Shown: in pieces, positions 52,630 to 63,313 of the stretch
Layout: every line of letters begins with the position of its first letter
How positions within the stretch are numbered: the first letter of the stretch is position 1
Assembly: GCF_003966265.1 (NCBI RefSeq)
Contig: NZ_RXNV01000001.1
Coordinates: 1,054,001 to 1,118,000 of the forward strand
Length of the DNA: 64,000 nucleotides
Origin: Shewanella atlantica
GTDB lineage: Bacteria > Pseudomonadota > Gammaproteobacteria > Enterobacterales > Shewanellaceae
Direction: 5' to 3'
The notes under the pieces: generated by a model
The model's database searches: none
The model's input: the letters and a program-made list of their open reading frames with translations, nothing else
Told to the model about the DNA's origin: nothing
Translations under genes and position numbers: made by a program

Positions 52630-54348
52630 ATGCAGCGTGTTACTCTCGCATTCGTATCCCTGTTCTTGGCAATATTATCAAGTCTATTGCCTGTATTAGC
52701 TGCGCCTTTAGATACCTCGAACGTATTTAAACAACCGATAGGTAAGGAGCTGCTTTTCCTTCAAGAGCAACACCCCCTCTCACTTAATTCAGCCCTGTCA
52801 CACTATCAGCAAGGGGACTTTACCGCTTCCCATTCAAACGTACTCAGCTTCGGTATCGGCTCTAACCCCGTCTGGTTAGCCTTTGACGTAGACAACCCCC
52901 TCGATTCGCAGGTTAAAAGGCGTATTCAGATAGCCACATCCTGGCTAGACAATGTCGATATCCATTTCATTTCAACGCACCTCCCTTACGGTAGAGCGGC
53001 TTTGAGCCAGTATTCGGGGGACAGAAGTTCATTTATCCAACGTCATTCCGACGATAGATATTTCAGCTTCGATCATGCCTTTCCTCCCGGTGGGACAAAG
53101 GTATTAATTCGTATCGAATCGCCGGACCCTATGGTATTACCGGTCTACTTTTCAAGCCTGGACGTTGCACAGCAGAGGGCTCATTTTCAAAATTATAGCT
53201 ATGGCTTTCTTTATGGCGCAGTGATCTGCCTGCTGATCTATAATCTAATGTTATTCATCGGAATGCGGAGCATCAGCTACCTCCTGTACTCTATGTTTCT
53301 GCTCTCATTTCTATTGATGAATTTATCCTACACAGGCCATGGTTATCAATGGATATGGCCTCAGCTCCCATCATGGCAACAGTGGGCAAACCCTGTGTTC
53401 ATGATGCTTTTCAATGTTGCTGGTTTACTTTTTGCACTACGTTTCCTGCGGGTAAAATCTTTCCTGCCTGGAACCTACAAACTCACTAAGCTTATCTGCG
53501 TCCTATTCCCGTTTTTACTACTCATGGCTTTCGTCATGGGCGATCAGGTGTTAGGCCTGATTTTTGCTTTCGACTTTATGCTTTTGTTTTCATTTATGAT
53601 GATACTGCTTGGCGTGATGGCATTAAAGGCGGGAAATCCAAGCTCTGGCGTATTCCTGCTGGCATCGACATCTTCAATGGTTGGTGCCGCTGTGACAGGA
53701 ATGGCGGTTTGGGGATTTATTCCGTTTAACAATCTAACCTATCGCGCTGCCGAGATAGGTATTCTCATCGATATAGTGCTACTGGCATTAGCGCTGGCCA
53801 GTAAATTTCGCGCCACCGAGAGGCTGAAGATCATTGCCGAACATCAGGCGAAAACAGACCCTCTCACGGGGCTCAATAATCGTCGGGCATTTTATGAAAT
53901 CACCCAGTCATTCTGGAAACAAAAGAAAAGTGGAACAGGGATATCGGTGATCATTATCGATATTGACTATTTTAAGGTTATCAATGACACCTACGGTCAT
54001 GTCGCAGGCGATGATGTTCTTACACAATTTGCAAATCGATTAAACAAGAGCCTAAGACAACAGGATATTGCAGCACGTTGGGGAGGAGAGGAGTTTATTA
54101 TATTACTTCCCCACACCCGACTGAAAGAGGCTTCAACAATTTCGAAGCGGCTGTGTGAGAGCATTTCGAACCATCCATTTACTATTGAAAGCAATGAATT
54201 TCAGGTAACCGCCAGTATCGGGCTCGCCCATGGACGACCAGATGGATTAACTCTTGAACACCTGATCTCCCTCGCAGATCAACAGCTCTATCGAGCCAAA
54301 AAACGCGGAAAAAATCAAATAAGTTATGAGCAAGAGAGTGTGGCATAG
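52630..54348 (+). CDS. 7TMR-DISM diguanylate cyclase
   Basis: A 572-residue protein with signal peptide (MQRVTLAFVSLFLAILSSLLPVLAAP), a periplasmic 7TMR-DISMED2-type domain with LSFGIGSNPVWLAFDVDNPL, seven helices (about residues 180-385) and a GGDEF domain. The catalytic signature is GGEEF at residues 485-489 (ARWGGEEFIILLP). The inhibitory site RxxD is present as RQQD five residues before it, so the enzyme should make c-di-GMP and be feedback controlled. The long frame opens at TTG 52561; ATG 52630 starts the signal peptide and is chosen. Its ligand is unknown. It is convergent with nagB across a 200-base repeat-like gap. Confidence 0.88.
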   Translation: MQRVTLAFVSLFLAILSSLLPVLAAPLDTSNVFKQPIGKELLFLQEQHPLSLNSALSHYQQGDFTASHSNVLSFGIGSNPVWLAFDVDNPLDSQVKRRIQIATSWLDNVDIHFISTHLPYGRAALSQYSGDRSSFIQRHSDDRYFSFDHAFPPGGTKVLIRIESPDPMVLPVYFSSLDVAQQRAHFQNYSYGFLYGAVICLLIYNLMLFIGMRSISYLLYSMFLLSFLLMNLSYTGHGYQWIWPQLPSWQQWANPVFMMLFNVAGLLFALRFLRVKSFLPGTYKLTKLICVLFPFLLLMAFVMGDQVLGLIFAFDFMLLFSFMMILLGVMALKAGNPSSGVFLLASTSSMVGAAVTGMAVWGFIPFNNLTYRAAEIGILIDIVLLALALASKFRATERLKIIAEHQAKTDPLTGLNNRRAFYEITQSFWKQKKSGTGISVIIIDIDYFKVINDTYGHVAGDDVLTQFANRLNKSLRQQDIAARWGGEEFIILLPHTRLKEASTISKRLCESISNHPFTIESNEFQVTASIGLAHGRPDGLTLEHLISLADQQLYRAKKRGKNQISYEQESVA

Positions 54349-54359
54349 CAGGTCAATAC

Positions 54360-54540
54360 ACAAGGAAGATTTCATACCATCAGACCTTCATGGATGGAGT
54401 CAATGCCAGTTGATGCCGGGAACATCTATGGCCATGGCAAATCTTCATCACTCTTCTATTACAAGAACTCCTGACACAAATAAACCATCATTATGGATGG
54501 CTTTCTGTAAGAGTTCGGACCGATGTTCAGAGCCATGCTT
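54360..54540. repeat. Degenerate repeat in the cyclase-nagB gap
   Basis: The 200-base gap contains CAGACCTTCATGGATGGAG near 54380 and ATTATGGATGG near 54490. The first resembles the CTGACCTCCATGGATG module of the 37239 and 41634 elements. GAACTC/GAGTTC arms suggest a foldback around 54463-54515. Confidence 0.45.
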
Positions 54541-54548
54541 ACAACTGA

Positions 54549-55337
54549 CTAGGGGAGTTTAGCCATCAGCTTCTGGTTTTCATTTTCGATGTGTATATAA
54601 AAGTCACGGTCTGACAGCTTAGATGCTGCGGCCTCGTCTATCACCAAAACCGCATCGGTGTGTAGTTGTAGCGCAGATGCCGGGCACGCAGCCATCAAAG
54701 GTCCTTCCACAGTGGCCAAAATGGCATCGGCTTTATTCTCACCGGTTGCCAATAACACCACTCTCTTCGCATCTAAGATGGTACCAATCCCCATGGTCAT
54801 CGACAAATGAGGCTGATACTCATCATCGCGAAAGAATCTGGCATTATCTTCGATAGTAGCCTTAGTTAATGTCTTTACACGAGTCCGTGACATTAAGCCT
54901 GAAGAGGGCTCATTGAAACCTATGTGACCGTTACGACCAATGCCCAGAAGCTGAATATCGATACCACCGGCGGCTTCTATCTTCTCCTCATAACCCACAC
55001 AGGCTTCCAGTGGATTGTCGGCATCTCCCGGGGGGACATGAGTTTGCGCCTTGTTGATATCGATATGATTGAACAACTGCTGATTCATGAAATAGCGATA
55101 ACTTTGCGGGTGTGTCCCCTCCAGTCCCAGATATTCATCAAGGTTAAAGCTAGTCACATCCCTAAAGGAAACCAACTTAGCATCACACGCCTCAATCAGG
55201 CCTCGATATAGTGAAACCGGGGTCGATCCTGTCGCCAGACCTAAAACAGAGTTAGCCTTCTTCTGTAGTTGCTTAATAAAAATATCAGCGCCATAAGCTG
55301 CGACTTCGGCACTATCTTTTAAAATGACGATTTGCAT
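54549..55337 (-). CDS. nagB: Glucosamine-6-phosphate deaminase
   Basis: A 262-residue enzyme converting glucosamine 6-phosphate to fructose 6-phosphate and ammonia. Landmarks are [16 protein letters not shown] near residues 39-54, [13 protein letters not shown] near 67-79, and [19 protein letters not shown] with catalytic Asp/His region near 128-146, and the ring-opening His in the same block. ATG 55337 begins MQIVILKD, the usual family start; the frame extends six codons further. It stands alone; no other nag gene is in the window. Confidence 0.93.
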   Translation of the reverse strand: MQIVILKDSAEVAAYGADIFIKQLQKKANSVLGLATGSTPVSLYRGLIEACDAKLVSFRDVTSFNLDEYLGLEGTHPQSYRYFMNQQLFNHIDINKAQTHVPPGDADNPLEACVGYEEKIEAAGGIDIQLLGIGRNGHIGFNEPSSGLMSRTRVKTLTKATIEDNARFFRDDEYQPHLSMTMGIGTILDAKRVVLLATGENKADAILATVEGPLMAACPASALQLHTDAVLVIDEAAASKLSDRDFYIHIENENQKLMAKLP

Positions 55338-55566
55338 AATTTCAGAACCACCCACACCCAGTTAGATACATAATCAATACTTGATAACATTACTATAACC
55401 TCAAATGACAACGCTGTCATTACTAATTATTAAACAGTGAACAAGTGGATCAGAGACGTTTTAGAGTGATAATAGACTCTCAATAAAAGGGGCAATGCCT
55501 ATTGATTTATATTGCTTACGGATACCGCTCGCTGGTTCGGGTTATACTTAGCCCAGCTTAAGACCA

Positions 55567-56262
55567 ATGACCGAACCAGAGATGCCAGAACAAAAACCGA
55601 TGCCACGACCACAAATGGATAGAAGCACAGAGAGCAATACTTCAGATAAGATCAATACTGAGTGTGTATCGATAAGCGATGCTTCTCAACCACATCACCA
55701 CTATAAAATTTTCAAGCCCTATGGTTACCTGAGTCAATTTGTGCCAGAAAGAAGAAAGAGTAAAAAGCTACTCGCCGAACTGGCCTTATTCCCGACTGGC
55801 ACAATGGCAATCGGCAGGCTTGACCATGACTCAGAGGGGCTACTTTTATTGACCACTGATGGTATGGTCAGCCACCAGGTTCGCAGTAAAAAAATTGAGA
55901 AAGAGTATTATGTACAACTTGATGGGGATATCGATGAAGATGCAATACTTAAGCTGCAAACCGGGGTCGAAATAGGTATAAAGGGGGAGAAATACCTCAC
56001 ATTGCCCTGCAAGGCATACAAACTTAAAAATGAACCTGAACTCCCCAGTAACGGACGTAAGCCACGAGATCCCAGACATGGCCCGATGAGTTGGGTCTCT
56101 ATCACGATAAGTGAAGGGAAAAACCGTCAGATAAGAAAAATGACCGCTGCCGCAGGTTTTCCGACTCTGAGATTAGTCAGAGTAAGAATAGGCAATATTC
56201 ATCTCGAAAAGATGCAATCCGGTGAAGTTATTCAACTTGATGACCCATCGGATATCCGATGA
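55567..56262 (+). CDS. RsuA/RluE-family rRNA pseudouridine synthase
   Basis: A 231-residue enzyme. The first 45 residues are low-complexity. Then follow HHYKIFKPYGYLSQF, the catalytic Asp in MAIGRLDHDSEGLLLLTTDG near residues 80-100, KIEKEYYVQLDG, and SWVSITISEGKNRQIRKMTAAAGFPTLRLVRVRIG, all close to RluE. No S4 domain is present, as in RluE, which makes pseudouridine 2457 in 23S rRNA. RluE is the best guess, but related RluF/RsuA members cannot be excluded without a tree. It is divergent from nagB. Confidence 0.83.
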   Translation: MTEPEMPEQKPMPRPQMDRSTESNTSDKINTECVSISDASQPHHHYKIFKPYGYLSQFVPERRKSKKLLAELALFPTGTMAIGRLDHDSEGLLLLTTDGMVSHQVRSKKIEKEYYVQLDGDIDEDAILKLQTGVEIGIKGEKYLTLPCKAYKLKNEPELPSNGRKPRDPRHGPMSWVSITISEGKNRQIRKMTAAAGFPTLRLVRVRIGNIHLEKMQSGEVIQLDDPSDIR

Positions 56263-56361
56263 TTTGATATTCAAATAGCCTCTTTCGCTCAACTCACTCG
56301 AACAGCTCCCGACTTTAACGGAAACGAGAGCCCGTCGAGCCGCAATACAGAAGCACTTTAA

Positions 56362-58806
56362 TCAGAGTAAGAATTTCTGTAAGTCTTCGGGTAACTGAGG
56401 TCTGCTGTAGAGGTACCCCTGAACTTCATCACAGCCGCTTTCACGTAAAAAATCGGCCTGTAGCTCTGTTTCAACCCCCTCCGCAACCACTTGTAAATTT
56501 AATGCATGACCCAGGGCAATCACAGCTTTAGCAATGGCGGTATTGTTAGCGTCAACTGGAATATCCCTGACAAAAGATTGATCAATTTTTAATTTATGAA
56601 TAGGCAGCTTTTTCAGATAATTAAGTGACGAGTAGCCGGTACCAAAATCGTCTACAGAAAGTTCAATGCCCAAATCACCTAACACCCTGAGATCACGAGC
56701 AGCCGCTTCCGGGTCCGACATCATAAAGCTCTCGGTTACTTCTAACTCCAACGACTGAGCAGGAAAGCCGGTCTCACTCAGGATCTGTTTAACCTCGTCG
56801 ACAAATGAGCTTCGCTTTATCTGCTGACCGGCGACATTCACCGCGATGCGACCAAATGTTTTTCCCTGTCCAATCCACTTAACACCTTGCTGGCATGCCT
56901 CTCTCAGCACCCAGCTACCGATCGAATTAATCAGGCCTATCTTCTCAGCGATGGGTATAAATATCCCTGGAGAGATAACGCCTAAGACAGGATCCTCCCA
57001 CCTGAGCAAGGCCTCGAATCCGACAGTTTTAAGGCTATTGAAATTCAACTTCGGTTGGTAAACCAGATGGAAGTTCCCCTCTTCCAGAGCCACATGCAGT
57101 GCACTTTGCAGCTTAAGATGCTCACGAGACTCTAAGGTCAGAGACTCAGTGTAAAAAGCATAACTGTTACGACCATCCTGCTTAGCCCTGTGCTTAGCCG
57201 CATCGGCATTTCTTAACAGGGTGTAACAGTCCTTGCCATCATGGGGGTAGACAGAGACGCCCATACTGGCGGTCAGTCTAATCTGCTCGTTATCCCCTAC
57301 AGAAAATGGCTGATCGAAGGCTGCCCTTAACTTACTCACGGCTAAGGTGAGCTCTTCACTGCCTCCGCCCTCAGGAAACAACACCACAAATTCATCACCG
57401 CCAATACGCGCAAGCGTATCCTCGGTACTCTTTTGCATCGTCAATCTGGCAGCAAGTTCAACCAAGATCTCATCACCCATTAGATGACCGAAACTATCAT
57501 TGATATGTTTAAACAGATCTACATCGATAAATACGATGGCCAACTGGGAGCCCTGATGTTGAGCATGACGGATCTCCTGCTCGATCTGGGCAGTCAATGT
57601 CATCCTGTTAGGCAGTTTGGTTAATGGATCATGGTAAGCAAGGTGGGCCAATTCGGCTTCACTCTTCTTCTGTGCCGAAATGTCAGCAAACACGGCAACG
57701 AAATAACGCACCAAGCCATCATCACCAAGCATGGAGCTGAGGGTAAGCAATTGCGGGAAGATGGCGCCATTCTTACGTCGATTCCAGATCTCTCCATGCC
57801 ACCGTCCCTTGTGCAACAGCCCTGTCCACATGTCACCATAGAAGGCTTTATCGTGTCGACCGGAACTGAACATGCTGGGATTTTTACCTAATACCTCCTC
57901 CCTTGTGTACCCCGTTATTTCAGAGAAAGCACCATAAGTTTCAAGGATCTTTCCATCTCGGTCGGTGATCATCACCCCTTCGACAGAGTTTTCAAATACC
58001 CGTCCGGAAAGCTCTAACTGTTCTTGTATAGCCTTATGTTGAGAGATGTTTCTGGATAGTCCTATGACCCCCTTAAGACTACCATCATCGGTCACGACAG
58101 GAACTTTCGAGGTCTCCAGCCAGTATCTATCGATTTCGGCATGCTGTCCCTTACACTCGCCCACCGTGATCTGCTCGCCCTTATTAATGGCTTCAATATC
58201 GGCTTGAATAAACTCTTTGGCTAAGTCGGAAACAAATAACTCTTCATCCGTCTTGTTGATAATCTCTTCACGGGTTTTCCCCCATGATTTTTCGACACTT
58301 CGGTTGAAAATGACATAACGCCCATCAACATCTTTCATCCAGACATGTTCTTTCAAACTATCGATAAAAAGCTGTAGTTCTATGTTTCTCTCTTCATCTA
58401 TAGCACCTCTTGCTTCAGATTCTTGCTGTCGATAACCGCGATAGATATTTGCCAGATGAAGTTCGATATTGTCTGCGGCGAGCTGAGCAAGCTTCCGAGC
58501 CTGCTCGGGAACTTCGGGAAGATTATCGGCTTGAACAGTGAAATTGACACTAAGCTCACCAAAGACTGCTTTTGATGGCCACAATACTTCGATAGAGAAA
58601 CTGGTTTCAGAGCGTCCATTTTGGACATTGCTCACCACATCAGAGGTAACGTCTTTAGCCTTCACTTCGGCTGCGATTTTTTCACATAGTTGCCCCTCAC
58701 CATCAATGACACTCAGCACAATAGTGCAGTTCATGAGATTGGCAATAAGCTCAACTGACGCCTGCCACTGTAACCAGTGATCTTGAGGTATTTTAATATC
58801 AATCAT
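56362..58806 (-). CDS. Cytosolic PAS-PAS-GGDEF-EAL protein
   Basis: An 814-residue protein without membrane helix. Residues about 1-125 look GAF-like, PAS1 spans about 143-265 (HVWMKDVDGRYVIFNRS), PAS2 about 268-388 (GVMITDRDGKILETYGAFSEITGYTREE), GGDEF about 390-555 and EAL about 565-814. GGDEF is intact at 469-473 and EAL at 598-600, with DDFGTGYSS, KIDQSFV and AEGVET complete, so both activities are possible. The RxxD inhibitory site is missing (STED instead). Such dual proteins usually act mainly as phosphodiesterases, with the GGDEF domain sensing GTP. It lies downstream of the lysS terminator. Confidence 0.9.
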   Translation of the reverse strand: MIDIKIPQDHWLQWQASVELIANLMNCTIVLSVIDGEGQLCEKIAAEVKAKDVTSDVVSNVQNGRSETSFSIEVLWPSKAVFGELSVNFTVQADNLPEVPEQARKLAQLAADNIELHLANIYRGYRQQESEARGAIDEERNIELQLFIDSLKEHVWMKDVDGRYVIFNRSVEKSWGKTREEIINKTDEELFVSDLAKEFIQADIEAINKGEQITVGECKGQHAEIDRYWLETSKVPVVTDDGSLKGVIGLSRNISQHKAIQEQLELSGRVFENSVEGVMITDRDGKILETYGAFSEITGYTREEVLGKNPSMFSSGRHDKAFYGDMWTGLLHKGRWHGEIWNRRKNGAIFPQLLTLSSMLGDDGLVRYFVAVFADISAQKKSEAELAHLAYHDPLTKLPNRMTLTAQIEQEIRHAQHQGSQLAIVFIDVDLFKHINDSFGHLMGDEILVELAARLTMQKSTEDTLARIGGDEFVVLFPEGGGSEELTLAVSKLRAAFDQPFSVGDNEQIRLTASMGVSVYPHDGKDCYTLLRNADAAKHRAKQDGRNSYAFYTESLTLESREHLKLQSALHVALEEGNFHLVYQPKLNFNSLKTVGFEALLRWEDPVLGVISPGIFIPIAEKIGLINSIGSWVLREACQQGVKWIGQGKTFGRIAVNVAGQQIKRSSFVDEVKQILSETGFPAQSLELEVTESFMMSDPEAAARDLRVLGDLGIELSVDDFGTGYSSLNYLKKLPIHKLKIDQSFVRDIPVDANNTAIAKAVIALGHALNLQVVAEGVETELQADFLRESGCDEVQGYLYSRPQLPEDLQKFLL

Positions 58807-58941
58807 GGCGAAACCAACTTAAACAAGGTGTAACTCCAATAATTTGAGGAACCCAAAATGCTGAAAAAATGATTAGTGAAAACAAAGCAATGATGAATCA
58901 CTTTTAACACTATTAAAATAAGTGTGAAACTTCAACATAGA

Positions 58942-58972
58942 AAGAAAAAAACCAGCCAAATGGCTGGTTTTT
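58942..58972 (-). terminator. Terminator of prfB-lysS
   Basis: Stem AACCAGCCA/TGGCTGGTT with a two- to four-base loop, followed on the minus strand by seven T residues. It lies about 95 bases after the lysS stop. Confidence 0.85.
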
Positions 58973-59065
58973 AATAAACTGCTACGCAATATTAAATCAA
59001 TAATGCGCGGCTATAGTTCCGACTGAGTGTTAGTCAAGAACACTCAAATCAATTCCAAACTAATC

Positions 59066-60568
59066 TTAAGCCTGTGGACGCATAGCCGGGAACAGGATCA
59101 CGTCACGAATAGTATGAGTGTTAGTAAATAACATCACCAAACGATCGATACCTATACCTTGACCCGCTGTCGGCGGTAAACCGTGTTCCAGAGCTGTGAT
59201 GTAATCGGCGTCATAGAACATAGCTTCATCATCACCGGCATCTTTAGCATCTACTTGAGCCTTAAAGCGGTTATCTTGGTCTTGTGCATCGTTTAGCTCA
59301 GAGAAACCATTAGCAACTTCACGTCCACCAATGAAAAACTCGAAACGGTCAGTGATGAAATGGTTATCATCATTACGACGTGCAAGCGGTGAGATATCTG
59401 CAGGGTAGCCAGTAATAAAGGTAGGCTGCATAAGCTGAGTCTCGGCGGTTTCACCGAAGATCTCCTCAAGAAGCTGACCACAGGTCCAGAACTTCTCGAT
59501 TGTCATGCCCAGGCTCTTAGCCAGGTTACGCATAAACTCGACATCTTTCACTTCATCGTAAGTCATAGACTGGATCGTGGCATTGTCCGGGTTGTACTTC
59601 TTAATCGCATCCAACATGCTTAGGCGCGCATATGGACCACCGAAATCGACAACGTGCTCACCGTATGGCAGTTTTGGAGAACCACAAAGCTCGGTAGCAA
59701 TAGAGCTTAGCATCTCTTCGGTCAGATCCATCAGATCTTTATAATCTGCATAGGCCATATAGAATTCCATCATAGTGAACTCTGGGTTATGGCGAGGCGA
59801 CAGACCTTCGTTACGGAAGTTACGGTTAATTTCGAACACACGTTCGAAGCCGCCAACAACCAGACGCTTAAGGTAAAGCTCTGGTGCAATACGCAAGTAC
59901 ATAGCGATATCTAGAGCGTTATGATGCGTCTCGAACGGACGAGCCGAAGCGCCACCTGGAATGCTGTGCATCATAGGCGTTTCAACTTCCATGAACTCTT
60001 TCTTAACCATGAAGTTACGGATAGCAGAAACAACCTTCGAGCGCATAATGAAGGCTTCACGAGACTCTTCGTTAACGATCAGGTCGATGTAACGCTGACG
60101 GTAACGCGTTTCCTGGTCTGTCAGACCGTGGAATTTTTCAGGCAATGGACGAAGTGCCTTAGTCAACAGCTCGTAATCTTCCATGTTCACGTAAAGATCG
60201 CCTTTACCTGACAAGTGAAGTTGACCGGTAACACCGATAATGTCACCAATGTCCAGCCCTTGGAATTTAGCCTTAAGCTCTTTCTGAACATCTTTTCCGG
60301 CATATGCCTGGATACGTCCACTGACATCTTGAATGACCAGGAAAGGACCACGCTTTGCCATGATACGGCCAGCGATACTGCGTTGAATGCCCATGCCTTC
60401 AAGCTCTTCTTTGGTGTTATTACCAAACTCTGCCTGAATGTCTGCCGCTTTGTGTTTACGATCGAAGGTATTCGGGTGACCATTTGCAGGGCAGTTTTCG
60501 CGAATGTGCTCAAGCTTGGCACGTCGCTCTGCAATTAATTTGTTCTCATCTTGTACTTGTTCAGTCAT
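59066..60568 (-). CDS. lysS: Lysyl-tRNA synthetase, class II
   Basis: A 500-residue enzyme that charges tRNA(Lys). The anticodon-binding OB domain ([23 protein letters not shown]) covers residues about 60-150. The catalytic class II motifs are present: motif 2 [23 protein letters not shown] near 260-282 and motif 3 [12 protein letters not shown] near 476-487. Length equals E. coli LysS (505). It follows prfB after 70 bases, the conserved prfB-lysS operon. Confidence 0.97.
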   Translation of the reverse strand: MTEQVQDENKLIAERRAKLEHIRENCPANGHPNTFDRKHKAADIQAEFGNNTKEELEGMGIQRSIAGRIMAKRGPFLVIQDVSGRIQAYAGKDVQKELKAKFQGLDIGDIIGVTGQLHLSGKGDLYVNMEDYELLTKALRPLPEKFHGLTDQETRYRQRYIDLIVNEESREAFIMRSKVVSAIRNFMVKKEFMEVETPMMHSIPGGASARPFETHHNALDIAMYLRIAPELYLKRLVVGGFERVFEINRNFRNEGLSPRHNPEFTMMEFYMAYADYKDLMDLTEEMLSSIATELCGSPKLPYGEHVVDFGGPYARLSMLDAIKKYNPDNATIQSMTYDEVKDVEFMRNLAKSLGMTIEKFWTCGQLLEEIFGETAETQLMQPTFITGYPADISPLARRNDDNHFITDRFEFFIGGREVANGFSELNDAQDQDNRFKAQVDAKDAGDDEAMFYDADYITALEHGLPPTAGQGIGIDRLVMLFTNTHTIRDVILFPAMRPQA

Positions 60569-60638
60569 CTTCTTCTCTCGTAAATGTTACAGATCACACA
60601 TTAAAATTAATTAGTTAGCTAATTAAGCTAAATATCAC

Positions 60639-61737
60639 TTATAAGCCAGATTTCAGGCTGGCTTCGATAAACTTATCCAGATCGCCATCGAGGACACTCT
60701 GGGTATTACGGCTCTCGACGCCGGTACGCAGATCCTTAATACGTGCATCATCGAGTACGTATGAACGGATCTGGCTACCCCAACCGATATCAGACTTAGA
60801 ATCTTCGGCTGCTTGCTTGTCGGCATTTTGCTTGAGCATCTCTAACTCATATAACTTAGCTTTAAGCTGTTTCATTGCTGAATCACGATTCTTATGTTGC
60901 GAACGGTCATTCTGGCATTGAACCACGGTATTAGTCGGAACGTGTGTAATACGGATCGCCGATTCTGTTTTGTTGACGTGCTGTCCACCAGCGCCCGAAG
61001 CGCGATATGTATCGACTCTCAGATCTGCCGGGTTAATATCGATCTCAATCGAATCATCAATTTCCGGATAAACAAATACCGAACAAAAAGAGGTATGACG
61101 CTTACCCGAAGAGTCAAATGGTGACTTACGCACTAAACGGTGAACACCTGTTTCAGTTCTCAGAGAACCGAAGGCATATTCACCTGTAAATCTAATGGTC
61201 GCACCTTTAATTCCGGCCACATCACCATCAGTAACTTCAATAAGTTCCGGTTTATATTCATGTGCCTCGCCCCAACGCAGGAACATACGTAGCACCATAT
61301 TGGCCCAATCCTGAGCCTCGGTACCACCCGAGCCTGATTGAATGTCCAGATAACAATCAGCAACATCGTGAGGGCCGGAAAACATACGACGAAATTCAAG
61401 TTCTTCGAGTCGCTTCTCCAGGCCATCGAGCTCACTGCTGGCATCATCGAAGGTTTCTTCATCATCCTCTTCGACTGCAAGCTCAACTAAGTCCTGAACA
61501 TCTTCCAGACCTGAGTCCATATCATCAATTGTCTTAACTACGGCTTCTAAAGAGGAACGCTCTTTACCTAAAGCCTGAGCATTTTCCGGATTACTCCATA
61601 CTTCAGCACTCTCTAATTCTGCACACACTTCTTCCAGACGCTCTTTCTTAGCATCGTAGTCAAAGATACCTCCGGAGTAGAAGGGTGCGATCGGCAAGGT
61701 CTTTGATTTTAAATTTAACCGGATTTACTTCAAACAT
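60639..61737 (-). CDS. prfB: Peptide chain release factor 2, expressed by +1 frameshift
   Basis: RF2 recognises UGA and UAA stop codons. The ATG at 61737 opens a 25-codon frame ending CTT TGA; after a +1 shift the main frame continues from GAC at 61661 to the stop at 60639, giving 365 residues, exactly the E. coli length. The stop-codon recognition tripeptide SPF is in [12 protein letters not shown], and the catalytic GGQ in [22 protein letters not shown] shorter uninterrupted frame starting at 61697 lacks the conserved [14 protein letters not shown] start. The frameshift lets RF2 control its own level through its stop codon. It is co-transcribed with lysS. Confidence 0.96.
61659..61676 (-). 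promoter_or_regulatory. Programmed +1 frameshift site of prfB
   Basis: On the minus strand the site reads CGGAGGTATCTTTGAC: an internal Shine-Dalgarno-like GGAGG, three bases, then CTT TGA C with UGA as codon 26. This is the classical RF2 shift signal. Confidence 0.96.
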
Positions 61738-61957
61738 AACTCTTCTACTTAAAATACGTTGGGCAGAGACTGCAAACCCGCTATTTTAACTCAATAGAGA
61801 CATTTCGACCAGAGCATGAAGGTGATGAATTGCGGTTATTTCAACCTTTATTTCAACTCGGGTTATTTCAGATTATTGAACCTATGTTGGCTAATCCCCT
61901 CCTTAATCAATAGCTAATAAAGACACAAACCTTAAATCTCCTGTCTATACTTCCAAC

Positions 61958-62941
61958 ATGACCGAAAATACTCCTACATGCTGCTATCACGAAGATGAAG
62001 GGTTTTCCTGCTCAGAACCTGCAGGAAGCTCTGGGTTGTGCTACTGGCATGACCCTAAAATCATTAAAAATAAGCCCGAGGATATCCATAATTTGGAGCA
62101 GTTCGCCCGTAATGGCGGCATGCTCAGAGGCTTGGCGCTTAAACGCGCCAAGTTGCCCGGTATAGACCTGGTCAGGCATCATCAGAAAGTCGGTTTCGAT
62201 ATGACTCACGCCGAGTTATATCGCGCAGATCTGCAAGGTGCACATCTATTCAACCTCAATCTTCATAAAGCCAGTCTGATGAAAGCAGATCTCAGAGACT
62301 CAAATGTTCACTGCGCTAACTTAGTAGGGACGAACCTATTGGGCATCAAGTGGAATGGCGCCAAGATTGAGAACATCTACACCGGAACAAAATTAAAACA
62401 GGAAACCTTAGCCTTGGAAGCCGTACGTGTCGGTGAAAAAGAGATAGCCAGAGATTATTTTGAGCAGGCGGAAGAGATCTACCGCGACCTTCGTAAAGCC
62501 GCCGACCGAGAGGGTCTGTTTGCGATGTCGGGAGACTATATTCGCAAAGAGCTCACCATGCGCCGCCATCAAATGCCAAAGTATAGCTTTCACCGAATAA
62601 TCTCTAAAATGATCGATCTGTTCTGTGGCTATGGTGAAGCACCATTGCGGGTGATTGGATTTTCACTGGGTCTGATTATTGTCTGCGCCATTTTCTATCT
62701 TTTTACGGGGCTGAGTTATGACGGTCAGATCCATGTCTTTGAAACGAGCCACGGTTTTTCAAAAAATGTATATCTGTTTTTCAACTGTATTTACTACTCG
62801 GTCGTGACTTTTACGACCCTGGGATATGGTGACTTTACGCCTATCGGCTTCTCGCGAGCCATTGCAGCGATAGAGGCATTTACCGGCAGTTTCACCATAG
62901 CACTGTTCGTGGTCGTCTTTGTGAAAAAGATGACAAGATAA
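61958..62941 (+). CDS. Pentapeptide-repeat protein with C-terminal two-helix potassium channel
   Basis: A 327-residue protein with three parts. Residues about 8-31 are rich in Cys and His (CCYHEDEGFSCSEP, then GLCYWHDP), spaced as a possible zinc site. Residues about 75-135 contain pentapeptide repeats A(D/N)LXX (HAELYRADLQGAHLFNLNL, KADLRDSNVHCANLVGTNLLG). A helical linker leads to two membrane helices (about 228-250 and 300-322) with the pore filter TTLGYGDF at about 285-292. The filter is that of a potassium channel (Ion_trans_2). Such three-part proteins exist in some marine bacteria, but their gating is unknown. Single gene, divergent from prfB. Confidence 0.83.
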   Translation: MTENTPTCCYHEDEGFSCSEPAGSSGLCYWHDPKIIKNKPEDIHNLEQFARNGGMLRGLALKRAKLPGIDLVRHHQKVGFDMTHAELYRADLQGAHLFNLNLHKASLMKADLRDSNVHCANLVGTNLLGIKWNGAKIENIYTGTKLKQETLALEAVRVGEKEIARDYFEQAEEIYRDLRKAADREGLFAMSGDYIRKELTMRRHQMPKYSFHRIISKMIDLFCGYGEAPLRVIGFSLGLIIVCAIFYLFTGLSYDGQIHVFETSHGFSKNVYLFFNCIYYSVVTFTTLGYGDFTPIGFSRAIAAIEAFTGSFTIALFVVVFVKKMTR

Positions 62942-63313
62942 AAAGGTAAGCAGATTCAGGTTTCTAAATGTTGTACCTGTATATTCCTGCTTCTGATTCC
63001 CGGCTAATAGCTCGTAGCCCCTCCCGACACTTTTGAGGGGTAGCTCACATTTCAACTTGACACATTCAAGCCAACCCCGCAATCATCGCGTGTTTTGTGA
63101 AGATCTCTGCAGAATCAGTGCCGGATAATACTGCTAAGACCTGATCCACAATCAGCCGTGGTTATACTCATTAGAATTAAAAATGATCTCTTTATCGCTC
63201 ACGCTTTGCAGAGCGATCCCTCCCTACATATAAAGAGACCTCATTGTACCAACAAAGAAGTGCCAACTAAGAAACTTGCTCCTGATAGCTAATTAATAAC
63301 TAAGGCAGATACG
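62942..63313. other. Gap before the oxidoreductase, with a nested hairpin
   Basis: The 372-base region has no gene. At 63187-63238 arms TCTCTTTAT/ATAAAGAGA enclose a second hairpin CGCTC/GAGCG (63196-63215). It ends 75 bases before the ATG at 63314 and may be a leader structure. No T-tract follows. Confidence 0.45.

Noticed and set aside
60639..61737. prfB as a frameshifted pseudogene
   Set aside because: The shift is at the conserved CTT TGA C site with its internal Shine-Dalgarno, and the total length is exactly 365 residues.
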